Positions 56,657 through 64,000 of a DNA stretch of 64,000 nucleotides are shown here, in pieces. The DNA lies in assembly GCF_002863865.1 (NCBI RefSeq), contig NZ_CP022684.1, positions 1,397,001 through 1,461,000 on the forward strand, in the 5' to 3' direction. A program made the position numbers and the translations under genes. Below the pieces are notes generated by a model that had not been told where the DNA came from, made no database searches, and was given only the letters and a program-made list of their open reading frames with translations. The DNA comes from Ketobacter alkanivorans (GTDB lineage Bacteria > Pseudomonadota > Gammaproteobacteria > Pseudomonadales > Ketobacteraceae). Within the stretch, counting starts at the first letter, position 1; each line of letters starts with the position of its first letter.

Positions 56657-56678
56657 AAGGGCCTCAAAGGCCCTTTTT
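56657..56678 (+). terminator. Bidirectional intrinsic terminator
   Basis: An 8-bp stem AAGGGCCT / AGGCCCTT with a CAA loop, A-run on the left, T5 on the right. Ends the YkgJ gene and, on the minus strand, gspD. Confidence 0.9.
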
Positions 56679-56706
56679 GTTTGTTGCTGAACTCCGCACC
56701 TGCGCT

Positions 56707-58740
56707 TTACTCTTCTGCAGCCGCCGCAGATTCCTCTCCATTAACACCGAAACGAAGGCCGTTTTTAAGAACATCACGCCCATCTTCAGGGAACGCAGAT
56801 CGAGGCGTCTCCCGCTCGATGTTCCCATATTGATCAATACGCAAACTCAGGTTACGCATCTGATTGTATTTCTCCTGACTCGCTTCATTAGCTGCTTGGT
56901 CATTCCGAATGATGGTCGGCTGCAGGAACAGCAGCAAATTACGCTTCACGATTTTCTGGCCTGTCGCTCTGAACAACGCCCCCAACAAGGGAATATCACC
57001 CAACAGTGGCACCTTGTTGACGACCTCTTCCATATCATCGCGCACCAAACCACCCGTCACAATGATTTCACCGTCGTTGGCCAAAATCACGGATTTCACA
57101 GAGCGCTTCTGAGTTGAGATGTCGGCAGCACCGGTGATAGTTTCATTACTGACATTGGAAACCTCCTGCACCAACTGCAAACGCACGACATTACCGTCAT
57201 TAATCTGCGGGGTGACCCGCAATGTCAAACCAACATCCTGACGCTCGATGGTTTGGAACGGGTTATCGTTATTACTGCTCAGGCTGGTGCCGGTAATAAA
57301 GGGCACGTTCTCACCCACAATGATTTCCGCTTCCTCGTTATCGAGGGTCATAATACTTGGGGTAGACAGCAGGTTGGTGTTGGAATTGGATTCCACCGCC
57401 TGAATCACAATGCCCATTTTTGTGCTGCCATTCTGATTGGCACCACCGGCCAGCAAACCTGAAAACGAAGTACTGGTATCAGAACTGTCACCACTACCAC
57501 CATCAATCAACCCAGCGATAGAGGAGAGAGACAATTGGCCAGGCACCGCAAGGCTGGTTCCGCCGACACCTTTTTCCGGGTTGCCATACCCCCACTGCAC
57601 ACCCAGCGCCTCGCTGGCAGTGCCCGCCACTTCAACAAAAGCAGCCTCGATCAATACCTGCGCTCTGCGCACATCCAATTGATCCACGATATTGCGAATC
57701 TCAGCCAGATCGGCTGGCGCTGCACGAACAATCAGGGCGTTCAAAGTCTCATCGGCCTGAATCGTAATATCACTGGCGTTTGCAACAGGAGCAGAAGACG
57801 CCAATGTGGCTGCAGCCTTGCCCGAAGATCGACCAGAAGACTTACCACCCCCTGTAGCCGACTGCCCCGACACCAAAGCACTCAATATCTCCGCTACCTT
57901 TTCTGCCTCAGCATGGCGCAGATAAATCACCTGAGTCGAACCGCTGTTTTCAACGGGTCGATCCAAGTCCACCAACAAGGCTTTCACCCTGGCACGAGCA
58001 GACTTTTCACCACGCAGAATCAAGCGATTGGTGCGCTCCTCGGCCACAACACGGACTCGAACATTGCCGCTGCTGCGAGACGATTTTTTGCTGCTACCGG
58101 TTTCAACGGGCGTAAGCTGCTCGAGGGTTTTAACCACATCACCCACCCACGCATATTTCAGTTGAACCACTTCGACTTCTTCACTTTCAGCGCTGTCGAT
58201 ACGCTTTATGATCTCGATAATACGGGCAATATTATTAGCATGATCGCTGATGATCAGCGCGTTGGCAGAACTCACCGCCGCCAGGTGGCCATACTGTGGC
58301 ACCATCGGACGCAAAATCGGCACCAGCTCTGTGGCATTGGTATTTTCAACCGGAATCACGCGGGTCACCATCTTCTCGTTACCAAGGCCGGAGCCGCCCA
58401 ATGGCAGATCTTCCTGCTTGGCACCTTGTGTTGGCACAATTTTAACCACACTACCGGTTTTTACCGACGCGTAACCATGAATCCTCAGCACACTCTGGAA
58501 CATGTCAAAGATGTCGCTGGAAGACATTTCAGTATTGGATACAACCGTGACCTCACCCTTAACCCGCGGGTCAACGATAAAGCTGTAGCCGGTAATATCC
58601 GACACCTGCTCAATGAAGGTGCGGATGTCCGCTTTCTTCATATTGATCTTCCATGCGCCCTCTTTGTCTGTTGCTGCCCACGCAACAAGAGGCATCATCA
58701 ATACCAAGCTCAACGCTACCATTGCCCGCGTCATTTTCAT
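56707..58740 (-). CDS. gspD: Type II secretion system secretin GspD
   Basis: 677 residues from the ATG at 58740, giving a signal peptide ending MPLVAWAATD; an ATG at 58773 would add 11 residues and is possible. N0-N3 domains (INMKKADIRTFIEQVS, then DIFDMFQSVLRIHGY and others), then the secretin barrel with GENVPFITGTSL and a C-terminal LIRNDQAANEASQEK-type S-domain-like tail. Two Ser/Gly-rich loops (SSKKSSRSSGN, GGGKSSGRSSGK) lie in N-domains. Outer-membrane pore of T2SS. Confidence 0.94.
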   Translation of the reverse strand: MKMTRAMVALSLVLMMPLVAWAATDKEGAWKINMKKADIRTFIEQVSDITGYSFIVDPRVKGEVTVVSNTEMSSSDIFDMFQSVLRIHGYASVKTGSVVKIVPTQGAKQEDLPLGGSGLGNEKMVTRVIPVENTNATELVPILRPMVPQYGHLAAVSSANALIISDHANNIARIIEIIKRIDSAESEEVEVVQLKYAWVGDVVKTLEQLTPVETGSSKKSSRSSGNVRVRVVAEERTNRLILRGEKSARARVKALLVDLDRPVENSGSTQVIYLRHAEAEKVAEILSALVSGQSATGGGKSSGRSSGKAAATLASSAPVANASDITIQADETLNALIVRAAPADLAEIRNIVDQLDVRRAQVLIEAAFVEVAGTASEALGVQWGYGNPEKGVGGTSLAVPGQLSLSSIAGLIDGGSGDSSDTSTSFSGLLAGGANQNGSTKMGIVIQAVESNSNTNLLSTPSIMTLDNEEAEIIVGENVPFITGTSLSSNNDNPFQTIERQDVGLTLRVTPQINDGNVVRLQLVQEVSNVSNETITGAADISTQKRSVKSVILANDGEIIVTGGLVRDDMEEVVNKVPLLGDIPLLGALFRATGQKIVKRNLLLFLQPTIIRNDQAANEASQEKYNQMRNLSLRIDQYGNIERETPRSAFPEDGRDVLKNGLRFGVNGEESAAAAEE

Positions 58741-58801
58741 CTTGATCTCGCTTCCGACCCACCGCTTATTCATATTCGATTGTCCAAACACTTCGTGTTG
58801 C

Positions 58802-59764
58802 TTACAGCCCCGGAAGGGCGTACTCAGAATCAAATTGACGACCATTGCGTTCCATGGAAACACGCACAGTCCCATCCTGCATCACTTGTTCTATGAGCGT
58901 TACATCCTGGGAAGGGTCACCAACGTTTCGACCATTCACCGCCAAGATAATATCACCAGGCTTTGCACCCACCGCAGCCAGCATCGGGTTGGGGTTCTCC
59001 GCAACGCGATAACCGCGCCCGTTATTGGATGCCAAGCCGAATTGGCTGAGCAGCTCACCCGGATCCTGCGCAATCTGATCGCGAAGTGTGCTGACCATCT
59101 GTTCTGCCATGGCAGACTGAGCCTGCTTGGTTATACCTGCACGATCGCCACCAAAACCGGGGCGCGAATTGGGCGCACGACCACTGGTGGACGACGTTCT
59201 GGAGCTGCGACTGGTGCGACTGCGGCTGCTACTGGAATCGCCGCTTGACCTAGTCAGCCCGCCTTTACTGTTCTCGGGGAAATACAATGCTTCCAACTGA
59301 CCATTTCGATTCAACAGCACTCGATCCTGAAACACGGCGGCCAACGTCACATTACCGGGCACCTTGTCACCGACGTGGTACAGCTCGCTGTCTTTGCGGG
59401 ATTCGGCGATCATAGCCGTAGATCGCTCTTCAACCGGCGCAACAAACACCGCTTGCAGTTCCAGGCTCAAACGCGTTTTAGGGGCATCCACATCTTTAGG
59501 TTGATCGTTCTTAACGACTTTCTGGCCTTCACGACCAAACAACGACCACATGGAAATAGCTGAGGTATCGACTTTATCCTGACGCCCCATTGGCTGACCG
59601 ATCTGGCTCTGCTGGCCATACAGCAATGGTGGTGCGCCGACGGAAGTGTCCACAAAGAGATAGGCGAGCTTCACCAGCACGAAGGCTGTTGCAATCACCA
59701 GGATCACACAGGCAGTGCTGTTGGCTCTTTTCACCCAAGGATTTAATTGGGTATCCGCTGTCAA
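58802..59764 (-). CDS. gspC: Type II secretion system protein GspC
   Basis: 320 residues. One transmembrane helix (~17-38), the periplasmic HR domain (~75-160; LSLELQAVFVAPVEERST), a Ser/Arg-rich linker (~170-205) and a C-terminal PDZ domain (AAVGAKPGDIILAVNGRNV). GspC links the inner-membrane platform to GspD. 61 bases upstream of gspD, so co-transcribed. The low-complexity linker is notable. Confidence 0.92.
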   Translation of the reverse strand: MTADTQLNPWVKRANSTACVILVIATAFVLVKLAYLFVDTSVGAPPLLYGQQSQIGQPMGRQDKVDTSAISMWSLFGREGQKVVKNDQPKDVDAPKTRLSLELQAVFVAPVEERSTAMIAESRKDSELYHVGDKVPGNVTLAAVFQDRVLLNRNGQLEALYFPENSKGGLTRSSGDSSSSRSRTSRSSRTSSTSGRAPNSRPGFGGDRAGITKQAQSAMAEQMVSTLRDQIAQDPGELLSQFGLASNNGRGYRVAENPNPMLAAVGAKPGDIILAVNGRNVGDPSQDVTLIEQVMQDGTVRVSMERNGRQFDSEYALPGL

Positions 59765-59803
59765 AATCGTCTCCTGACGTTCAGGGTGCTTATTCTTGTT
59801 ATA

Positions 59804-59829
59804 TGAACCTCACTTTACCTTAAGGTTCA
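59804..59829. other. Inverted repeat between gspN and gspC
   Basis: TGAACCT (59804-59810) and AGGTTCA (59823-59829) with a 12-base spacer, in the 125-bp gap upstream of gspC. No T-run, so a processing hairpin or operator rather than a terminator. Confidence 0.3.
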
Positions 59830-59889
59830 ACGCTTGCGAATAAGACCGTACTCTTTAATAACAGATTAGCATTCAATACTTACAATGCC

Positions 59890-60639
59890 TTAAAAGGGTA
59901 AAGGCTGCTGCATATTGGCCAGCACTTTATTATCATCCCCACCAGGGCTCATGCCTGCCAAACTCAAGACCCTCTGCAATACTTTTAAGCTGCCCAGGCC
60001 CTTTTCTGGCAAAAGGCCCAGCTCACCCAGCAGCTGATTACCACGAGCTTCTGTTACGGTCAGATAAAGGTTGCCCTCTTCTTCACGAACTTGCCCGTTT
60101 ACTGGAGGAAAATCAATAGGATTGCGGGAACCGCGCCCCGGAGCAGTCACCGAACCACCACTCCAGCTAATCATACCTTCTGCGGTCGTGATGGTGGTTC
60201 CGGACAGGTTTATATTGACCTCATCGACCTTGAGCACGCCGGAGGCTGAAATACCGAATTCCCTGAGGGACTGATCCAGCATGGAAGCCTGTACGTCACC
60301 ATTTAGGTGCGTGATGCCTTTGCCCCACAAACCCCAATGGCCACCACCGGTGATCTGAAAAGCATTACCTTCAAGGTGCAATCCAACCGCCAATTCTCCC
60401 AACAGCAGGCGATAGCCTTTGAGCCGCCAATCCAACACCACAGGCCCTTGCAACACGGGGGTTCGCACATTGGCCAACGCATATCCGTTCCAAACCGTGC
60501 CGCCAACCCGTTCCACCTGCAACGGAGAACCTTGGAGCGATCCGGATACGGCATTCCACAGAAGACTGGCGGGCAACAGTGCGATAGCAAAAACAATGCA
60601 GGAAAGCACGCCTACAAGAATCAGATTGCGTATTTTCAT
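59890..60639 (-). CDS. gspN: Type II secretion system protein GspN
   Basis: 249 residues. A single N-terminal membrane helix (LVGVLSCIVFAIALLPASLLW) and a beta-rich periplasmic domain; GGTVWNGYALANV and WRLKGYRLLLGELAVGLHLEG fit GspN. Role accessory. First of gspN-C-D; T2SS genes E-M are not in the window. Confidence 0.85.
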   Translation of the reverse strand: MKIRNLILVGVLSCIVFAIALLPASLLWNAVSGSLQGSPLQVERVGGTVWNGYALANVRTPVLQGPVVLDWRLKGYRLLLGELAVGLHLEGNAFQITGGGHWGLWGKGITHLNGDVQASMLDQSLREFGISASGVLKVDEVNINLSGTTITTAEGMISWSGGSVTAPGRGSRNPIDFPPVNGQVREEEGNLYLTVTEARGNQLLGELGLLPEKGLGSLKVLQRVLSLAGMSPGGDDNKVLANMQQPLPF

Positions 60640-60761
60640 GGCTCGGGACGGAAGGGAGTCCCTCTCCTTAACTTCTAGCTTATTCTTATTAGTTTACGCC
60701 AAGAGGCCAGCTTAACATACTTTGTTAACCCGGCCCCATTGCCAGAGAGGACATAATTTAC

Positions 60762-61250
60762 TTAGAACGGGATATCGTCTTCAAAATCTGAACCCGCAGG
60801 TGACGGGCTGGGAGCACTGCTGCTGGCCGCAGGTGCAGGGGCTGAGCCCCGCGCTTCAGGCATCTGGTCATAACCGGAAAATCCATCATCCGAGCCACCG
60901 CCAGCACCACCACGAGAATCCAGCATTTGCATTTCAGACGCCACGATTTCCGTGGTGTAACGATCCGAGCCGCTCTGATCCTGCCATTTACGGGTGCGCA
61001 GGGCACCTTCGATATACACTTTGGTGCCCTTTTTTAGATATTCGCCAGCAATCTCAGCCAAGCGATTGAAAAACACCACCCGATGCCATTCCGTGCGCTC
61101 CTGCATCTGGCCTGAATTCTTGTCTTTCCAGGTTTCACTGGTGGCAATTGAAATGTTAGTCACAGCACCGCCACTGGGCAGATACCGAGTTTCAGGCTCC
61201 TGCCCCAGATTGCCCACCAAAATTACCTTGTTCACTCCGCGTTGTGCCAT
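60762..61250 (-). CDS. ssb: Single-stranded DNA-binding protein
   Basis: 162 residues. An OB-fold (~1-110) with [20 protein letters not shown], a Gly/Ser/Pro-rich linker, and the acidic tip DFEDDIPF that recruits repair and replication partners. 35 bases downstream of the MFS gene stop, same strand. Confidence 0.97.
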   Translation of the reverse strand: MAQRGVNKVILVGNLGQEPETRYLPSGGAVTNISIATSETWKDKNSGQMQERTEWHRVVFFNRLAEIAGEYLKKGTKVYIEGALRTRKWQDQSGSDRYTTEIVASEMQMLDSRGGAGGGSDDGFSGYDQMPEARGSAPAPAASSSAPSPSPAGSDFEDDIPF

Positions 61251-61285
61251 GAGAATCTCCCGTTATAGCAATGCTTATTCTGTAT

Positions 61286-62665
61286 TCAGGCCGGTTCGGC
61301 CTGACTTTGTAATGTCGGTTGAGACAATCGCATCAATTGTTCTCTATCCAGACGCGCGTTGTCCACCTTTAAATAGGCGGCCCGATCTTCCTCAATCACC
61401 ACGGCCTCCTCAACCCCAACGACCGTCATCAAGCGTGATGCCCAAACACCAGAGTCCAGATCGCCTTCCCCGGACAATGGCAAAGTCACACTTTGCAGGT
61501 AGGGTGGCTGCTTCATACCCAGCGCAAACAACAGCCAAACCGCTGCCATGCCACTGGCCATCAGATAGACAGCGCCATCGCCATAATGACCCATCAACCA
61601 TCCGCCACCGGCCCCTCCTACAAACGCGCCCAGGAACTGACAGGAAGAGTACACCCCCATCGACGTGCCCTTAAAGCCAGGAGCCGCCAGTTTGCTGACC
61701 AGAGAAGGCAATAACGCCTCCAGCAGATTAAACCCCCAGAAAAACACAAACAAACCCGCCGCAATGGACCAGACACTGTCATGCCACTGACTGAGAGAAA
61801 ACAGCGATAACACCAGCAACACGATGGCCACCAGAAAGACCTGCTTAATTTTGCGGGCTTTCTCTGCCACGATCATCATCGGTAACATTAAGACAAACGA
61901 CAGGAAAAGAATGGGCAAATAAACCACCCAATGCTGCTCCTTCGCAATGGCAGCATTATTGAGCAACCAACCCGGCAGCACCACAAAAGACGCCGTCAAC
62001 ATCATGTGCAGCACGAATACGCCCAGATCCAGGCGCAACAAATCAGCATCCTTCAATACATCCGAGAACTGCGCCATCACAGGCCGCGTATCCCGATACA
62101 CCCGCCGCATATCCGGTGAAGGCACAACCCACAACGTCAAGGCTATCCCCAGCCCCGCCAACACGGCAGTAAAGATAAACAGGCCTTCCAGCTGGAACCA
62201 ACCCGACAGGACAGGCCCCACCACCAGCGCCAGCGCAAACGACATACCGATACTGGCACCCACCATGGCCATGGCCTTGGCTCGTTGATCATCCCTGGTT
62301 AAATCCGTCAGCAGGGCCATGATGGCACTGGCTATGGCACCGGCACCCTGCAAGGCACGCCCGGCAATAACCCCATATATAGAATCTGCCTCGGCCGCCA
62401 CCAGGCTGCCGACCAAAAACACCAGCAAGCCCATGACAATCACAGGCTTACGCCCAATGCGATCGGACAACAAGCCAAACGGGACCTGCAACATGGCCTG
62501 GGTCAGCCCATAGGCTCCGATGGCCAAGCCGATCAAGCCAGGTGTAGCGCCAACCAAACTTTCGCCATAGAGCGCAAATACCGGCAAGATCATGAACAAT
62601 CCCAGCATTCTCATTGCAAACAGGCTAGCGAGGGACCAAGTGGCCCTAATTTCAAAGGAATTCAT
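61286..62665 (-). CDS. YajR-like MFS transporter
   Basis: 459 residues from the ATG at 62665. Twelve hydrophobic segments; the loop 2-3 motif GLLSDRIGRKPVIVMG (motif A) is intact. The C-terminal ~60 residues (GVWASRLMTVVGVEEAVVIE) form a soluble ferredoxin-like domain as in YajR. Substrate unknown. Sits between uvrA (divergent) and ssb, an arrangement seen in pseudomonads. Confidence 0.88.
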   Translation of the reverse strand: MNSFEIRATWSLASLFAMRMLGLFMILPVFALYGESLVGATPGLIGLAIGAYGLTQAMLQVPFGLLSDRIGRKPVIVMGLLVFLVGSLVAAEADSIYGVIAGRALQGAGAIASAIMALLTDLTRDDQRAKAMAMVGASIGMSFALALVVGPVLSGWFQLEGLFIFTAVLAGLGIALTLWVVPSPDMRRVYRDTRPVMAQFSDVLKDADLLRLDLGVFVLHMMLTASFVVLPGWLLNNAAIAKEQHWVVYLPILFLSFVLMLPMMIVAEKARKIKQVFLVAIVLLVLSLFSLSQWHDSVWSIAAGLFVFFWGFNLLEALLPSLVSKLAAPGFKGTSMGVYSSCQFLGAFVGGAGGGWLMGHYGDGAVYLMASGMAAVWLLFALGMKQPPYLQSVTLPLSGEGDLDSGVWASRLMTVVGVEEAVVIEEDRAAYLKVDNARLDREQLMRLSQPTLQSQAEPA

Positions 62666-62852
62666 AACAGCTTTATACAACCAAACAGGGCGATGATTCT
62701 ATCACCTATGGCCCAGCTCTCGTAGAGCCATGAACGACTATCCGTCCACTTATTCCTCATATTCAAACTTCAAGCTGAACAAGGCCCAATGCCGCTAGTG
62801 TGACCAACCCAATATCTCTATACTTGCGGGTTTATTTTGCAGGGGGTTACTG

Positions 62853-64000
62853 ATGGACACCATTCAAGTTCGCGGAGCACGTACGCACAACCTGAAAAAC
62901 ATCAACCTGGACATTCCCAGGGACAAGTTCATCGTAATTACCGGGCTGTCCGGTTCTGGCAAATCATCCCTGGCCTTCGACACCCTCTACGCCGAAGGCC
63001 AGCGCCGTTATGTGGAATCTCTATCCACCTATGCCCGCCAGTTCCTGTCTCTGATGGAGAAGCCCGATGTAGACCACATCGAAGGCCTCTCTCCTGCCAT
63101 CTCCATCGAGCAAAAAAGCACGTCACACAACCCGCGATCCACCGTGGGCACCATCACCGAGATCTACGATTACCTGCGTCTGCTCTACGCTCGGGTAGGC
63201 ACACCCCGCTGCCCGGATCACGATCTACCGCTGGAAGCCCAGACCATCAGTGAGATGGTCGACGAGGTCATGGCGCTGCCCGGCGACAAACGCTACATGC
63301 TGTTGGCACCCGTGATCCAGGATAAGAAAGGTGAACACCTGCACCTGTTTGAAGAATTAAGAGCAGACGGCTTCATCCGCGCCCGCATCGACGGCATCGT
63401 GGTAGACCTGGATCAGCTGCCCAAAATCGACAAGAAAAAGAAACACACCATTGAAGTGGTAGTGGATCGATTTAAAGTTAAAGAAGACATGGGGTTACGT
63501 CTGGCAGAATCGTTTGAAACCGCCATCAACCTCGCCGGCGGTACCGCCGTCGTCACCAATATGGATGACGAAAAAGAATCCCTGCTGTTTTCCTCCAAAT
63601 TTGCCTGCCCGGTCTGTAACTACAACCTGAGCGAACTGGAACCGCGGCTGTTCTCATTCAATAACCCGGCCGGAGCCTGCAGCACCTGTGACGGGCTCGG
63701 CGTCAACCAATTCTTCGACGAAGACGCCATCGTGGTATCCGCAGACCTCAGCCTGGCGGAAGGCGCTATCAAAGGCTGGGATCGCCGCAGCGTCTATTAC
63801 TTCCAAATGCTCAAATCCCTGGCGGAGCACATCGGCTTCGACATCGACAAACCGTTCGGAAAACTGACCAAAAAAGCCCGCAGCATCATATTACAAGGCA
63901 CCGGAAACGATCCTGTTCCATTCCGCTACCTGAACGATAGGGGCGATGTCATTACCCGCAACCACCCTTTCGAAGGCATCATTCCCAATATGGAGCGCCG
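62853..64000 (+). CDS. uvrA: Excinuclease ABC subunit A, partial (3-prime end beyond window)
   Basis: 382 residues visible, N-terminal part of UvrA. AGGGGG precedes the [23 protein letters not shown], Walker [11 protein letters not shown], then the UvrB-interaction region and zinc-finger cysteines CPVCNYN and CSTCDGLG. Nucleotide excision repair damage recognition. No LexA box was found upstream. Expected full length ~940 residues. Confidence 0.97.
   Translation, partial: MDTIQVRGARTHNLKNINLDIPRDKFIVITGLSGSGKSSLAFDTLYAEGQRRYVESLSTYARQFLSLMEKPDVDHIEGLSPAISIEQKSTSHNPRSTVGTITEIYDYLRLLYARVGTPRCPDHDLPLEAQTISEMVDEVMALPGDKRYMLLAPVIQDKKGEHLHLFEELRADGFIRARIDGIVVDLDQLPKIDKKKKHTIEVVVDRFKVKEDMGLRLAESFETAINLAGGTAVVTNMDDEKESLLFSSKFACPVCNYNLSELEPRLFSFNNPAGACSTCDGLGVNQFFDEDAIVVSADLSLAEGAIKGWDRRSVYYFQMLKSLAEHIGFDIDKPFGKLTKKARSIILQGTGNDPVPFRYLNDRGDVITRNHPFEGIIPNMER

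Noticed and set aside
57535..58896. 453-codon open frame antisense to gspD
   Set aside because: Opposite a clear secretin gene, no motif, His/Arg/Gln-rich composition typical of shadow frames.
62666..62852. LexA (SOS) box expected between the MFS gene and uvrA
   Set aside because: No CTG-N10-CAG with the AT-rich core was found; control may differ from E. coli.
1..64000. CRISPR arrays, insertion sequences, prophage or integron elements
   Set aside because: No regularly spaced repeats, transposase, integrase or phage structural genes were seen.

Overview
The window is chromosomal DNA of a free-living, probably marine, gammaproteobacterium. The gene families, the neighbourhood uvrA / MFS transporter / ssb, the bioBFHCD operon beside comF, gspN-C-D and the fatty-acid oxidation genes suggest a relative of the Alcanivorax, Ketobacter, Marinobacter and Pseudomonas lineages. 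This is inference from gene content; no rRNA or tRNA gene is present to fix it. Coding density is high, both strands are used, and there is no prophage, insertion sequence or CRISPR array.

Layout. 1-10.3 kb: a truncated 7TM-DISM sensor at the left edge, guanine deaminase, ETF-ubiquinone oxidoreductase, a short MalT/LuxR-type regulator, a zinc-ribbon protein divergent from an EVE-domain protein, a deformylase coupled to an NDH-2-like flavoprotein, and dihydroorotase. 10.3-14.7 kb: a tandem QueD/PTPS-like protein, thrS and cysS. 14.7-24.2 kb: the most unusual block. Two orphan ABC-type solute-binding proteins (one a lipoprotein) converge on a TonB receptor operon headed by a DUF917 protein. Divergent from that operon runs a three-gene phosphorelay: a membrane histidine kinase with a large insertion in its DHp domain, a lone receiver, and a receiver-GAF-GGDEF protein. 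No permease or ATPase is linked, so a sensing rather than a transport role is plausible.

24.2-42.7 kb: a lipoprotein carboxylesterase, folE2, membrane and lytic transglycosylase proteins, a LemA/M48 protease pair, three DEAD-box helicases (dbpA, rhlE, rhlB), small lipoproteins, an arsR-arsM pair, and an acyltransferase-marR operon. 42.7-48.3 kb: a secreted helical protein built of four two-cysteine repeats, a ~600-residue acyl-CoA dehydrogenase with a PsrA-like palindrome at its likely promoter, and a HEXXH metalloprotease preceded by a miniature flagellar-rod-like protein.

48.3-64 kb: the complete pimeloyl-ACP-to-biotin operon bioB-F-H-C-D (without bioA), with a BirA-like operator overlapping its promoter, divergent from comF-srkA; a ketopantoate-reductase-like protein; a YkgJ-type protein; a gspN-gspC-gspD fragment of a type II secretion system; ssb; a YajR-like MFS transporter; and the start of uvrA, which runs off the right edge. 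Fatty-acid oxidation (ETF-QO, acyl-CoA dehydrogenase), biotin supply and acyltransfer suggest an organism invested in lipid metabolism.
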